NCBI RefSeq assembly: GCF_015712165.1 | Contig: NZ_JADPZX010000001.1 | Coordinates: forward strand, 6,770,001-6,834,000 | DNA: 64,000 nucleotides | Reading direction: 5' to 3' | Source of the DNA: Streptomyces spinoverrucosus | Lineage (GTDB): Bacteria > Actinomycetota > Actinomycetes > Streptomycetales > Streptomycetaceae | Shown here: positions 52,835-62,568 of the stretch, piece after piece | Numbering within the stretch: the first letter of the stretch is position 1 | Layout of the letters: every line of letters starts with the position of its first letter | Notes under the pieces: model-generated | Databases searched by the model: none | What the model was told of the DNA's origin: nothing | Seen by the model: the letters and a program-made list of their open reading frames with translations, nothing else | Position numbers and translations under genes: made by a program

Positions 52835-54027
52835 GTCACTGGAGCCTCCACACCTGGAAACGCGACGGGCGTTCCCTGCGTCGGGCCGTGCCCGCCCTTG
52901 CCGTTCTCGCCGCGTTGCTCACCACGTCCGCCGGGGTGGCGGCCGGGGCTGCCGGTGCTGTGGAGCGGGATGTGCTGGGGTCGGGTGGGCTCACTCAGGT
53001 CGAGCTGTCCGCGTTCGAGGGGGATGCGTCGGTGCGGTCGCTCACCGCCTCGGCGCTGCGGGACGCCGGGAGTGTGCCCGGTGTTCGGCAGGTCGTCGGT
53101 GACTACTCCTCCGTGCTGTATGCCGAAGAGCACGGGACGTACGACCTGACCAGCCACACCCTCACCCCGGGCGACGATCTTCCCGTCCGCGAAGGTGCCA
53201 TCCCGGCGGAGCTGGGGCCGAAGGACGTCGTTCTGCCCGCCACCGCGCAGGGGACCGACTTCGCGCCACTGCTGGGCCGGACCGTCTCCTTCGGGTACAC
53301 CCAGGCGTCCGGGGCCGCCTCCGGTACCACCGACGTCATTGAGTTGAGGATCGTCGCCCTGTACGACCCGAGCTGGCAGGCCGACGGGCCCGGCGTCGCC
53401 TATCTCGCCGAGGACACCGCCGCGTTCCTGGCCGCGGCACGCGCGGGCGTGGACGCGGAGGCGTACCGGGAGAAGGAGGGCGCGCAGTCCGCTGTCGTGG
53501 TCGTCGAGCATCAGAGGCAGGTGGCCGCTGTCACCCAGGCGCTGCAGGACGACGGCTTCTCGGCGTCCGCGGTGTCCGACCGGGTGCGCAATCTGCCGGG
53601 ACTGTTCGGCGTGGCGGATCTCGCGATGCGGGTCGGGGTCCTGCTCCTGGCCGTGGGCGCGCTGGGGCTCGGTGCCGTCCGGGCCTCCGACAGCGCGCGG
53701 GCGCGACTCGGACAGTTCGCCGTCCTGCGGATCCTCGGTACCGGCCAGCCCGAACTGCGGCGGATCCTGCTCGGTGAAGCCCTGCTGTCCGGAGGGGTGG
53801 CGGGGCTGGTCGGGGCCGTTGCCGGGACCGGGCTCTCCGTCGCGCTGGTCGGGCCGCTGAGCGACGTGCTCGGTCTGCCCATCACGGTCGCGGACGCCCT
53901 GCCGGGGCCCGCCTGGGCCGCCGCGGCACTTGTGCTACCCGCCGCCGGTCTGGCCGCCGGCACTCTCCTCGGCAGCCGTGAGGTTCTCCGGCGGGATCCG
54001 TACCTCACGGCGCGAGCGCACACCTGA
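52831..54027 (+). CDS. FtsX/MacB-type ABC permease
   Basis: A 398-aa membrane protein with the type VII (MacB/FtsX) layout: one N-terminal membrane helix (about residues 18-44), an extracellular domain of about 200 aa (QVELSAFEGDASVRSLTAS...), then three C-terminal helices (about 270-290, 315-345, 355-385) with the FtsX-domain stretch LGQFAVLRILGTGQPELRRILLGEALL. Such transporters do not carry substrate through the membrane but use ATP to move substrates on its outer side, which fits a system with two extracellular proteins. Confidence 0.87.
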   Translation: MSHWSLHTWKRDGRSLRRAVPALAVLAALLTTSAGVAAGAAGAVERDVLGSGGLTQVELSAFEGDASVRSLTASALRDAGSVPGVRQVVGDYSSVLYAEEHGTYDLTSHTLTPGDDLPVREGAIPAELGPKDVVLPATAQGTDFAPLLGRTVSFGYTQASGAASGTTDVIELRIVALYDPSWQADGPGVAYLAEDTAAFLAAARAGVDAEAYREKEGAQSAVVVVEHQRQVAAVTQALQDDGFSASAVSDRVRNLPGLFGVADLAMRVGVLLLAVGALGLGAVRASDSARARLGQFAVLRILGTGQPELRRILLGEALLSGGVAGLVGAVAGTGLSVALVGPLSDVLGLPITVADALPGPAWAAAALVLPAAGLAAGTLLGSREVLRRDPYLTARAHT

Positions 54028-54208
54028 CGGGAGACCCCCGCACCGATTGCGTTCATAAAGAACGTGGTCCATCCAGACATCGTCACATCGCGGTAATACG
54101 AGCGTTCCACGCCCTCCAAGAACGCGATCTACGGTTGACAGCACAACCCACCGCCCGGCCACCGTCGCCCGAAGGCACCAACCCAGCCCTCGCATCGACA
54201 GGAGCCCC

Positions 54209-56077
54209 GTGTACCGCCGCGTCACCCGCGCCCTCCCACCCTGGCTCGCCCACGCCCTCCGCGCCCAACGCGGCCCCGTGCCGTGGAGCGCGGTCACCCG
54301 AGGGGCGCTGGCCGCGGGGCCGCTGCTCCTCGTCGCCGTGCTCGTGGGTCACCCCTCCGTCGGTGTCGTCGCCGCCATCGCCGCCATGCTCGCCGGGATC
54401 AACGACCGGCCCGGCAGCCGGCGGGCAGCCGTACGGCGGCTCGGGGCGCCCGCGCTCGCGGGCGCGGTGGGGCTGCTCGTCGGCACGTACGCCGGGCAGC
54501 ACGCGGGTGTCGTCGTGCAGACGCTGCTCCTCACCGGGCTCGGGCTCGTCGCCGGAAGCGTCAGCGCTGTCGGGCCCGTCGCCTCCGCGGCCGGTACGCA
54601 GTTGCTGGTCGCGTGCGCGGTCGGCGCCGGGATGCCGTTGCCCGAGCCGGGGTGGCTGCGGGCGCTCGCCTTCCTTGCGGGGGCCGGGTGGCTGCTCGCG
54701 CTGCGGTTGCTCCTTCCCACGCCCGGCGCCCTCGCCGGTGACTACCGGTTCGACGGGGAGCGGGAAGCCGTCGCCGACGTGTACGACGCCATCGGCGACC
54801 TGCTCGACGCCGTCGGCACCGAGCACGCCACCACCCGGCGTGCCGCCCTCACCGCCGCCCTCGATCACGCACAGGACGCCCTCACCGGCCCCCGGCTACG
54901 GCGGTACGCCTCCTCGGCCGCCGAACGGCGGTTGCACGCGCAGTACGCCGCCGCGCTGCCCCTCGCCGAAGCCGCCACCGCCCTCGCCTGGGCGGGCGAG
55001 AGCCTCAGCGGTCGGGCCTCCGAACGGGCCTCCGCCGGGCCCCGTCGGCTGGCCGCCGCCGTTCGCGGGAACGCGCACACCGGGCCGCTCCCCGCGCCCG
55101 CCCGGTCGATGCCCGCCCTGCGCGCCCTCGACGACGCCCTGCTGCACGCCGCCGAGGTCTTCGACCAGGGTGACGGCGGCGACCTGCACACCCGGCGGCG
55201 TACGGCCCGGGGCCTGCTGCGGGCCGTCGTCGGCGTCGGTGGCCGGGAGTACGGGCTGCGCGTCGCCCTCTGCTTCGGCGCCGGCGTCGCCATCGCCCAG
55301 GCGCTGCGACACGCCCAGTGGTACGGGCCGCACGACCACTGGTACTGGCTCCCCGCCACCGTCGTCTTCCTCGTCAAGCCAGATCTGGGACCACTCGTCT
55401 CCCGTGTCCTGTGCCGTGCCGCCGGTACCGTGCTCGGCGCCCTCGTCTTCGCCGGGTTCGCGGCACTGCTGCCCCGGCCCGAGGGGCTCGTCGCGCTCGT
55501 CGCCGTCAGCGGTGCTCTCATTCCCGTCGCCACGCGGCACTTCGCCGCCCAGACCGCCGTCGTGACCGTGCTCGTCCTCGCCCTGGTGATGGTCGGCGGC
55601 GAACCGCAGGCCTCCGTGAGCCGGATCGGGGAGACCCTGCTGGCCTGCGCGATCGTCCTGGTCGTCGGGCATCTGCCGATGCCGGGGCAGCGGGGCGGGG
55701 GCGTGCGGGCACGGCTCGGCGCGGCCGGGAGCGCGGCCCAGGCCTATCTCGCCCATGTGATGAGCGAGTCCGACGACCGCGCCGCCCGCTGGACCCTGCG
55801 CCGCGAGGCCTACCGCACGCTCGCCGAGGCGCGAGGTGCCATCGCCCTCGCGGCCGCCGAACTGCCCGCGCTCGCCCGGCACACGGAGGGCGCCGACGAG
55901 GTCGCCGGCACCCTCGAACGGCTCGTCGACACGACCACCGCGTGCGCCGTCCACCTCGACGACGCCGGCCGGCTCACGCCGCGCCACACCGAGCGACTCG
56001 CCGAGCTCCTCGACGAACTGGAGTCGGGACGCCGCCGCCTCGGCCTGCGCGAGCCGGAGCTGCCCGTCGCCGGCTGA
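54209..56077 (+). CDS. FUSC-family (aromatic acid exporter-like) membrane protein
   Basis: A 622-aa membrane protein with two banks of about five helices each (about residues 30-175 and 345-495) separated by a helical cytoplasmic region, and a soluble C-terminal helical domain. The second bank carries the FUSC motif WYWLPATVVFLVKPDLGPLVSRVLCRAAGTVLGAL. Family members export aromatic or other organic acids. GTG start with AGGAG 5 nt upstream. Substrate unknown. Confidence 0.85.
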   Translation: MYRRVTRALPPWLAHALRAQRGPVPWSAVTRGALAAGPLLLVAVLVGHPSVGVVAAIAAMLAGINDRPGSRRAAVRRLGAPALAGAVGLLVGTYAGQHAGVVVQTLLLTGLGLVAGSVSAVGPVASAAGTQLLVACAVGAGMPLPEPGWLRALAFLAGAGWLLALRLLLPTPGALAGDYRFDGEREAVADVYDAIGDLLDAVGTEHATTRRAALTAALDHAQDALTGPRLRRYASSAAERRLHAQYAAALPLAEAATALAWAGESLSGRASERASAGPRRLAAAVRGNAHTGPLPAPARSMPALRALDDALLHAAEVFDQGDGGDLHTRRRTARGLLRAVVGVGGREYGLRVALCFGAGVAIAQALRHAQWYGPHDHWYWLPATVVFLVKPDLGPLVSRVLCRAAGTVLGALVFAGFAALLPRPEGLVALVAVSGALIPVATRHFAAQTAVVTVLVLALVMVGGEPQASVSRIGETLLACAIVLVVGHLPMPGQRGGGVRARLGAAGSAAQAYLAHVMSESDDRAARWTLRREAYRTLAEARGAIALAAAELPALARHTEGADEVAGTLERLVDTTTACAVHLDDAGRLTPRHTERLAELLDELESGRRRLGLREPELPVAG

Positions 56078-56101
56078 CGTGGCTCCCCTGCGAGGAGGCC
56101 G

Positions 56102-57043
56102 TCAGCTCCCCACCCGCACCCACACCGGCGCGTGATCCGACCCCGCCGCGCCCCGCCGTTCCGCCGGATCCGGCCCCACCGACGGCAACTGAGGCGCACC
56201 GGTCCCCGGCAGTCCCGTCCCCGCCGCCGTCACCCGGCGGACCACCCGGTGGCTGCACAGTATGTGGTCGATCAGTTCGCGCCGCCCGGAGTTCACCCGC
56301 GAGAACCTCTGCTCGGCGGGTATCAGCGGCGCCACGTTCCACAGCCGGGCCGCGTCGCCCTTGTCGGTCGCCCGGAAGCCGGGCGTGCCGATCTCCGAAC
56401 CGGGCGGGCCGAGCAGGATCTGGGTGGTCGCCGCCTGGGCCTCGTCGTTCAGGTCGCCCAGCACCACCACGTCCCGCGCCCGCCCGTCGCCCGCCAGCAG
56501 TTTGTCGGCCAGCGCCCGCAGCGCCGTCGCCTCGGCGGCCCGCCGGTAGAGGGCGTAGGCGCCGTAGCGTGCGCGTTCGCCCTCGTCACGGGGGTGGAAA
56601 CGGCCCTCCGGGTACGACAGCAGCTTCGACTTGAGGTGCGCGACGGCCACCGACAGCTCACCGGCCCGCACCGCCAGCAGGCCCCGGCCCGCCTCTGCCA
56701 CGGCCGGTCCCGAGTCGTCCGCCTGCACCGGCCGCAACGGCGCCGGGAACGTTGTCGTGTCCGACAGCACCACCAGCGGCGTACGACTGAGGAAGCCGAC
56801 CCGGATGCCCCGGCTGTCGGCGTGCTCGGACAGGCAGATGTGCCAGTTGCCGGCCAGCATCCCGGCCAGGTCGGCCAGCGCGTCCGGGTCCCCGACCTCC
56901 TGTACGCCGAGCAGGGCCGGGTCGAGTTCCGCGATGACGTCGGCGAGGGCGGCGAGCTTGGTCTCGTAGGCGGCCTTGTCCTTGGGGCCGAACGGCCCGC
57001 CGGGCCGGTACAGGTTCTCCAGGTTCCAGGTGCCGAGCAGCAT
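56102..57043 (-). CDS. endonuclease/exonuclease/phosphatase family hydrolase
   Basis: A 313-aa EEP-superfamily enzyme. Motifs present are TWNLENL (metal/phosphate binding), GVQEVGD (catalytic Glu), VVVLGDLNDEA (Asp and Asn), LIDHILCS and the terminal SDHAPV, with Asp-His as the catalytic pair. No signal peptide. It could act on DNA, RNA or phospho-substrates; the family is too broad to say. It converges with the FUSC gene. Confidence 0.88.
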   Translation of the reverse strand: MLLGTWNLENLYRPGGPFGPKDKAAYETKLAALADVIAELDPALLGVQEVGDPDALADLAGMLAGNWHICLSEHADSRGIRVGFLSRTPLVVLSDTTTFPAPLRPVQADDSGPAVAEAGRGLLAVRAGELSVAVAHLKSKLLSYPEGRFHPRDEGERARYGAYALYRRAAEATALRALADKLLAGDGRARDVVVLGDLNDEAQAATTQILLGPPGSEIGTPGFRATDKGDAARLWNVAPLIPAEQRFSRVNSGRRELIDHILCSHRVVRRVTAAGTGLPGTGAPQLPSVGPDPAERRGAAGSDHAPVWVRVGS

Positions 57044-57179
57044 GCCGGGCTCCCTTCAGAGGCTGGACGGCGGTGTGTGGTGAGGCCAGCGTGCCCGTGC
57101 GCGCGGTTCCTGGACAGACCCGTGACAGGATGCGCCGTTCACTTCACGCGCCCCGGCGACCGCGTCGTACGTTGGCCTG

Positions 57180-58544
57180 ATGACGCCTTCTCCCGCGGAA
57201 GCTCCCGCCGACCTCGTCATCACCGGATGCGCCGTCCTCGTGCACGACGATCAGGAGCGGATCCGGTTCGAGGAGAACGCCGCGGTCGTCGTACGAAGTG
57301 GAGTCGTCGAGTCCGTCACCACCGCCGATGCCGTACGGCACCTGCCCGCCGTCGAGCGCATCGACGCCGTCGGCCAGGTCGCCCTCCCGGGACTCGTCAA
57401 CTGTCACACCCACGCGCCCATGGTCGCCCTGCGCGGCCTCGCCGAGGACCTGCCGACCGAGGCGTGGTTCAACGACGTCGTCTGGCCCGTCGAGTCCAAC
57501 CTGACCGAGCGGGACGTGGAGTTGGGCGCGCGGCTCGCCTGCGCCGAGATGATCCGGGGCGGCGTCACCTGCTTCGCCGACCACTACTTCACGATGGACG
57601 CGGTCGCCGCCGTCGTCGAGGAGTGCGGGATGCGCGCCCATCTGGGCGAGGCCTTCTTCTCCTCGCAGGGGGCTCAAGGGCGGGAGCGGAGTCTCGACTT
57701 CGCGCTACGGAACCGGGGGCGCGCCGACGGCCGTATCACCACCGCCCTCGCCCCGCACGCCCCCTACACCGTCGACGACGCCGACCTCACCGCCACCGCC
57801 GACCTCGCCCGCGCTCACGGCCTCCCGGTGCACCTCCACGCCGCCGAGAACCGCGACCAGACCGACACCAGCCTCGCCCGCCACGGCATCACCCCCATCG
57901 AGGTCCTGGAACGCACAGGGCTCCTCGACACCGACCTGCTCATCGCGCACGGCACCGGCATCGTCGACCGTGACCTGCCCCTGCTGGAACGCGCGGGCGG
58001 ACGTGTCGCCGTCGCCACCGCACCGCGCGGCTATCTGAAGTTCGGCTGGCCCACCACCACACCCGTCCGCGCCCTGCGCGCCATCGGCGTCCCCGTCGGA
58101 CTCGCCACCGACGGCGCCGCCTCCAACAACTCCCTCGACGTCTGGGAGTCGATGGCGCTCACCGCCCTCATCCAGAAGTCGACCGAGGGCGATCCACGCT
58201 GGCTGACCGCACGTCAGGCCCTGCACCACGCCACATTGCAGAGCGCCCGCGCGGTCGCACTGGGCGACGCCATCGGCGCCCTCGCGCCGGGCCGGCGCGC
58301 CGACATCGTCCTCGTCGACCTCACCGGCCCGCACACCCAGCCCGTGCACGACCTCGCCGCGACGCTCGTGCACAGCGCCCGCTCCTCGGACGTACGCACG
58401 ACCATCGTCGACGGGCGGATCCTGATGCGCGACCGCGAGCTGCTGACGCTGGACGTGAGCGCGGTCGTACGGGAGTTGGGTGAGCGCATGCCCGCGCTGC
58501 TGGACCGGAGCCATGGGCGGCGTATCCAGGAGTACGACACCTGA
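57180..58544 (+). CDS. amidohydrolase of the MTA/SAH/guanine deaminase type
   Basis: A 454-aa amidohydrolase of the cytosine/guanine/MTA-SAH deaminase branch. Metal ligands are visible in LVNCHTHAPM, PVHLHAAEN (His), LIAHGTGI (His) and LATDGAASNNSLDVWE (Asp). The substrate-binding HxE arrangement in HAAEN is typical of deaminases acting on purine-like rings. TACGTT lies 6 nt before the ATG, without a ribosome-binding site. Precise substrate not determinable; one permease of a nucleobase family lies 11 kb away and need not be related. Confidence 0.87.
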   Translation: MTPSPAEAPADLVITGCAVLVHDDQERIRFEENAAVVVRSGVVESVTTADAVRHLPAVERIDAVGQVALPGLVNCHTHAPMVALRGLAEDLPTEAWFNDVVWPVESNLTERDVELGARLACAEMIRGGVTCFADHYFTMDAVAAVVEECGMRAHLGEAFFSSQGAQGRERSLDFALRNRGRADGRITTALAPHAPYTVDDADLTATADLARAHGLPVHLHAAENRDQTDTSLARHGITPIEVLERTGLLDTDLLIAHGTGIVDRDLPLLERAGGRVAVATAPRGYLKFGWPTTTPVRALRAIGVPVGLATDGAASNNSLDVWESMALTALIQKSTEGDPRWLTARQALHHATLQSARAVALGDAIGALAPGRRADIVLVDLTGPHTQPVHDLAATLVHSARSSDVRTTIVDGRILMRDRELLTLDVSAVVRELGERMPALLDRSHGRRIQEYDT

Positions 58545-58661
58545 GACTTCGCCCGCCGCGAAGAATCTTCTGCCGCGCCAAAAAATCTTCGGGGAACCGC
58601 GATGAGTTCCACCCCGTCCAACGGTCACCATCCGCAACGGGACCGTTGCACAGGAGGGGCC

Positions 58662-59351
58662 ATGTCGCTTCCGGAGATCGCCTCGCGCGAGGAGTGGCGC
58701 AGGGCGCGTCAGGAACTGCTGGTCAAGGAGAAGGCCGCCACACGCGCGCGGGACGCGCTCAACGCCGAGCGGCGGCGGCTGCCGATGGTGGAGATCAACA
58801 CTGAATACGTGTTCGAGGGTGGCGACGGCAAGGCCACTCTGCTCGACCTCTTCGAGGGCCGGCGCCAGCTCGTCGTCTACCACTTCATGTTCGCGCCCGA
58901 GTGGGACGCCGGCTGCCGCAGCTGCTCGGCGTTCCTCGACCAGGTCGGGCATCTGGCGCATCTGCACGCGCGCGGGACGACGTTCGCGGCCGTCTCCAGG
59001 GCGCCGTACACGCGGATCCTGCCGTTCAAGGCGCGGATGGGCTGGACGCTGCCCTGGTACTCGTCGTACGACGACGACTTCAACCACGACTTCGCGGCCA
59101 CCCTGGAGCACGACGGGCAACTCGTCGACCGCCCCGGCGTCAGCTGTTTCCTGCGGGACCGGGACCGGGCGTTCCACACCTACTCGACGTACGAGCGCGG
59201 GCTGGACGGGCTCGGCTCGACCACCAGCTTCCTGGACCTCACCGCGCTGGGCCGACAGGAGGAGTGGGAGGAACCCAAGGGGCGCGCGTCGGCGTTCGGG
59301 GCGCCCGCGGGAAGTGAGCGGATCCGTTATCACGACGAGTACGAGGAGTGA
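58662..59351 (+). CDS. DUF899 (thioredoxin-like) protein
   Basis: A 229-aa protein of the DUF899 family with a thioredoxin-like fold. Hallmarks are EIASREEWRRARQELLVKEKAATRARDAL, YHFMFAPEWDAGCRSCSAFLDQ with a CxxC-type pair (GCRSC), and GLGSTTSFLDLT. Members are predicted dithiol-disulfide oxidoreductases. AGGAGG lies 7 nt before the ATG. Function unproven. Confidence 0.88.
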   Translation: MSLPEIASREEWRRARQELLVKEKAATRARDALNAERRRLPMVEINTEYVFEGGDGKATLLDLFEGRRQLVVYHFMFAPEWDAGCRSCSAFLDQVGHLAHLHARGTTFAAVSRAPYTRILPFKARMGWTLPWYSSYDDDFNHDFAATLEHDGQLVDRPGVSCFLRDRDRAFHTYSTYERGLDGLGSTTSFLDLTALGRQEEWEEPKGRASAFGAPAGSERIRYHDEYEE

Positions 59352-59506
59352 AGCGGAGGGTAACGGTAAACGTGCAGATGGGGAGAGCCTCCTCACCTTT
59401 GACGGTGAACGAGTGTCAACTACGTCTCAGTAGTGTCACTTGGCGAGGCGATTTCCCTTCGGAAGGCGTTAACTCCTACAAGTACGACGCTTTCTGGAGG
59501 TGCAGG

Positions 59507-59683
59507 ATGGTGAACGGGCGAATGGTGCTCGAACGCTTTCCCGCGGGCGGGCCGCGCGGGTCGTGGCCCGCGGAGGAGTTCGCGCGGGCGCGTCGGTCGG
59601 AGGGCCTGCCCGCCGAGGTCGTGATGGACCTCGCGACGGACACGTTCCTGGTGATCGTCCGGGGTGGCGACGGCACGGAGTGA
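59507..59683 (+). CDS. small conserved hypothetical protein
   Basis: A 58-aa protein MVNGRMVLERFPAGGPRGSW... with a helical middle (AEEFARARRSEGLPAEVVMDL) and a strand-like end (DTFLVIVRG). GGAGG lies 6 nt before the ATG. The frame stays open upstream to 59348 (with NSYKYDAFWR), so a longer form is possible, but the ribosome-binding site favours the short form. Unknown function. Confidence 0.6.
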   Translation: MVNGRMVLERFPAGGPRGSWPAEEFARARRSEGLPAEVVMDLATDTFLVIVRGGDGTE

Positions 59684-59693
59684 GTGACAAGGA

Positions 59694-61637
59694 TCAGCTC
59701 ACTTCGGGCGCGGGCGCCGGCATCGCGAACTGTTCCGCCTGCAGCCCGTACAGCTCGGCGTAGACGCCGCCCTTGGCGAGCAGTTCCTCCGGGGTTCCCG
59801 ATTCCACGAGCCGGCCCTCGTCCAGGACGTGCACCAGGTCCGCATGGCGTACGGACGCCAGCCGATGGGTGATGAGCACGACCGTCTGGCCGGTCCCGGC
59901 CAGCGCGCGGATCTTGTCGAACACCTCCAGCTCGGCCCGGGCGTCCAGCGCGGCCGTCGGCTCGTCCACGATCAGGATGCCGCCCCGCCGGTACGCCGCC
60001 CGGGCGATGCCCAGCCGCTGCCACTGCCCGCCGGACAGCTCGTGCCCGCCGCTGAAATGGCGGGCCAGCAGCGTGTCCAGACCGCGCGGCAGATCCGCGA
60101 CCACGTCCTCGGCCCCCGCCTCGACAATCGCCGCCGCCAGCCGCTCCTCGGCCACCGGCACCGAGGGACGGCCCACAGCGATGTTCACCCGCGCCGTGAA
60201 CGGCCACCGCTTGAAGTCCTGCGCCACCATCGCGATCCGCTCGGCCAGCAGGCGCCGGTCCGCGGTCGCCGCGTCGACGCCGTCCCACAGGATCCGGCCC
60301 CGGTCCGGTGTGTACAGCCCGGCCAGCAGCTTGACCAGGGTGGTCTTGCCCGAGCCGTTCTCGCCGACCAGCGCGACGATCCGGCCGAGCGGCAGCGTCA
60401 GGGAGACGTCGTCGAGCGCGGGGCGGGTGGCGTCACCCGGGTAGCTGAACGTGACGTTCTCGAAGCGGATCTCACGCGCGTTCTCGGGCAGCACCACGCC
60501 GCCGACCGGAATCGCACGGTCGGCGGCCTCGACGTACAGACGCTCCAGGTCGCCCACGAAGAGGGCCTCCTCGTGCAGCTGGTTGATCTCCAGCACGAGC
60601 GACTCCAGACTCGCCGAGCCGGTCCGGATCGCGATCACGGCCGTGCCCGCCACCGCCAGCGACATCGCCCCGGAGAGCAGCAGACCGCCCAGCGTGGCGT
60701 ACGTCGACACGGTCGCGAGGCCCGTCCAGGCCGCCGCGATCAGGCCGGTACGGGCCGCTAGCCGTGCCAGCCGGGCCTGCTCCGCCTCCGCCGCCTCCGA
60801 CATCGCGCGGAAGTGCCGCAGCAGGAACGGGCCCACGCCGTGCAGGCGGATCTCCGGCGCCGCCTCCGGTTCCGTCAGCAGACTGCTGATGAGGTGTCCC
60901 GCGCGCGCGTGCTGCACCCAGGTGTGGAACGACTCGTAGCGCCGCCGCGCGTTCGTGAGCGCGCTCCACGCGCTGGGCAGCGTCATCGTCACCAGCAGCG
61001 GGAGCAGCAGCGGATGCAGCACGGTGAGTACGCCGGCTGCCGCGACCAGCGAGATCAGCGCGTTCACCACGCGCGTGCCGTACATGATCATCCGGCGTGC
61101 CGAGGCGGCGCCGTACTGCGCGGTGTCCAGCAGCTTGTGGAAGGCGTGGTCCTCGATGGCCGCGAGCTCGACGGCCGCGGCCCGCTCCAGGTACTGCTCG
61201 GTCGCGACGCGCTCCACCTTCGGCTCCAGCCGCCCGGTGGCGTACGTCGACGCGGCCCGCAGCAGCGCGCCGAGCAGCAGGACGACGGCGATGGCGACCA
61301 GCGCGGGGACGGCGCCGCGCAGCCGGTCCTCGATCGGGCCGGTGCCCATCAGTCGGCTGAGCACGCTGTTGACCGCGAACAGGCTCACCGCCTGCGCCAT
61401 GCCCCGGCCCACCTCGGCCGCCAGCACCGTCCGTGTGGCACCGCGGTCGGCCTGGCGGGCCAGCCGGAGGCTGGAGGCGAGCAGGGCGGGCATCCGCGTG
61501 ATCATGGCCCGGAAGGAGAGCTCCAGGAAGGCTTCCGAGTGCTGGTTCCAGCCCATGTCGTAGCGCAGGGGGCCACCGAAGAGCAGCCGCTCCGACTCGG
61601 ACACCTCCGGCTTGTCCGTGCCGCCTTTCGTCCCCAC
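59694..61637 (-). CDS. ABC exporter-type transporter (fused membrane domain and ATPase)
   Basis: A 647-aa half-transporter with an N-terminal type-1 exporter membrane domain (six predicted helices, about residues 50-370) and a C-terminal ATPase with Walker A GENGSGKT, Q-loop VAQDFKRWPF, signature LSGGQWQRLGIARA, Walker B ILIVDEPTAALD and H-loop ITHRL. As a half-size exporter it likely homodimerises. The GTG at 61637 has GGGGGAGGC about 5 nt upstream. No obvious cargo gene is adjacent; the substrate could be a lipid, peptide or drug. Confidence 0.9.
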   Translation of the reverse strand: MGTKGGTDKPEVSESERLLFGGPLRYDMGWNQHSEAFLELSFRAMITRMPALLASSLRLARQADRGATRTVLAAEVGRGMAQAVSLFAVNSVLSRLMGTGPIEDRLRGAVPALVAIAVVLLLGALLRAASTYATGRLEPKVERVATEQYLERAAAVELAAIEDHAFHKLLDTAQYGAASARRMIMYGTRVVNALISLVAAAGVLTVLHPLLLPLLVTMTLPSAWSALTNARRRYESFHTWVQHARAGHLISSLLTEPEAAPEIRLHGVGPFLLRHFRAMSEAAEAEQARLARLAARTGLIAAAWTGLATVSTYATLGGLLLSGAMSLAVAGTAVIAIRTGSASLESLVLEINQLHEEALFVGDLERLYVEAADRAIPVGGVVLPENAREIRFENVTFSYPGDATRPALDDVSLTLPLGRIVALVGENGSGKTTLVKLLAGLYTPDRGRILWDGVDAATADRRLLAERIAMVAQDFKRWPFTARVNIAVGRPSVPVAEERLAAAIVEAGAEDVVADLPRGLDTLLARHFSGGHELSGGQWQRLGIARAAYRRGGILIVDEPTAALDARAELEVFDKIRALAGTGQTVVLITHRLASVRHADLVHVLDEGRLVESGTPEELLAKGGVYAELYGLQAEQFAMPAPAPEVS

Positions 61638-62130
61638 CGTCTGCCTCCCCCGAACCCGCACGAACGGCCACTATCGCGGCACGGTCGGCGACTGGGCAGG
61701 GCGCGGGGTGGGGGTGGGGGCGCACGCCGGGGTGTGCGGGGGCGCGGGCCTTGGGGTGGGGGCGCGTGGGGGGTGGGTTGCGCTGGGCGGTGTGCTCTTG
61801 CGGGGGAGGGGGCGCTGGTTGGGCGCGGTCCTGTGGGGGGCTTGCGGTGGTCGGGTGGGTCTCTGTGGCGGGGGTTGTGCCGGGTGGTGCGTGCCTGTGA
61901 GGGGCTTGCGTGGTTCGGGTGCGCTTCTGTGGCGGGGGTTGTGCCGGGTGGTGCGTCCCCTGCGGGAGGCTCGCGGTGGTCGGGTGCGCCTGTGCGGAGG
62001 GGCTTGCGCTAGGTGGTGCGTGCCCTGCGGGAGGCTCGCGGTGGTCGGGTGCGCCTGTGCGGAGGGGCTTGCGCTAGGTGGTGCGTCCCCTGCGGGGGGC
62101 TTGCGTGGTCGGGTGCGCCTCCGCGGAGCG
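61638..62130. repeat. 65-bp tandem array in a 493-bp gap
   Basis: Units starting GGTGGTGCGT (or a variant) lie at about 61817, 61883, 61947, 62012 and 62077, with a period of 64-66 bp. The 61947 and 62012 units differ by a single base. The array is G-rich on the plus strand and ends at the stop of the 62131 gene. No coding potential is seen beyond low-complexity frames. Confidence 0.9.
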
Positions 62131-62568
62131 CTACGCGGTGACCGTTCGTGACCAGCTCGGCGTCGTGCCCATGATGCGGCACAGGGCCAGGTAGAGGGGG
62201 ATCGGTGGGGTGTAGGGGAGTGTGCCGTCGGGGCGGTGGATGAGGCGGGGGGCCTCGGGGACGACCGCGCCGGTGGCGTAGCGGGCGGGGGCGGGCCACT
62301 CCAGGGCGTAGTCCGAGTCGGACGGGACCAGCCACCACCAGTGCGCGTCGTCGGCGTACACGCACCCCACGCGCGGGAGGCGGGGCAGGACGAGTGGGCC
62401 GAAGCGAGCGGGTACCTGCACCGCGTCGCAGCCCAGCGGGGCCGTCATGCCGTCGGGTACGGACAGCCGCAGAGACGGTGCGTCCGCCCCGCGCAGCCCG
62501 CGGCTCAGGCGGACGAGCGTGTCCAGGGCGAGTACCTGTCCGCCGCCGGAGGCAGCCGTCACACCCAT
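62131..62568 (-). CDS. hypothetical protein next to an ATP-binding regulator
   Basis: A 145-aa protein, Pro/Leu-rich, with the conserved-looking stretch GCVYADDAHWWWLVPSDSDYALEWP followed by ARYATGAVVPEAPRLIHRPDGTLPYTPPIPLYLALCRI. No known domain, but this kind of gene is often found beside the HATPase/DUF5753 pair in Streptomyces. Its start overlaps the end of the ATP-binding gene by 10 nt, so the two are probably coupled. Confidence 0.75.
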   Translation of the reverse strand: MGVTAASGGGQVLALDTLVRLSRGLRGADAPSLRLSVPDGMTAPLGCDAVQVPARFGPLVLPRLPRVGCVYADDAHWWWLVPSDSDYALEWPAPARYATGAVVPEAPRLIHRPDGTLPYTPPIPLYLALCRIMGTTPSWSRTVTA

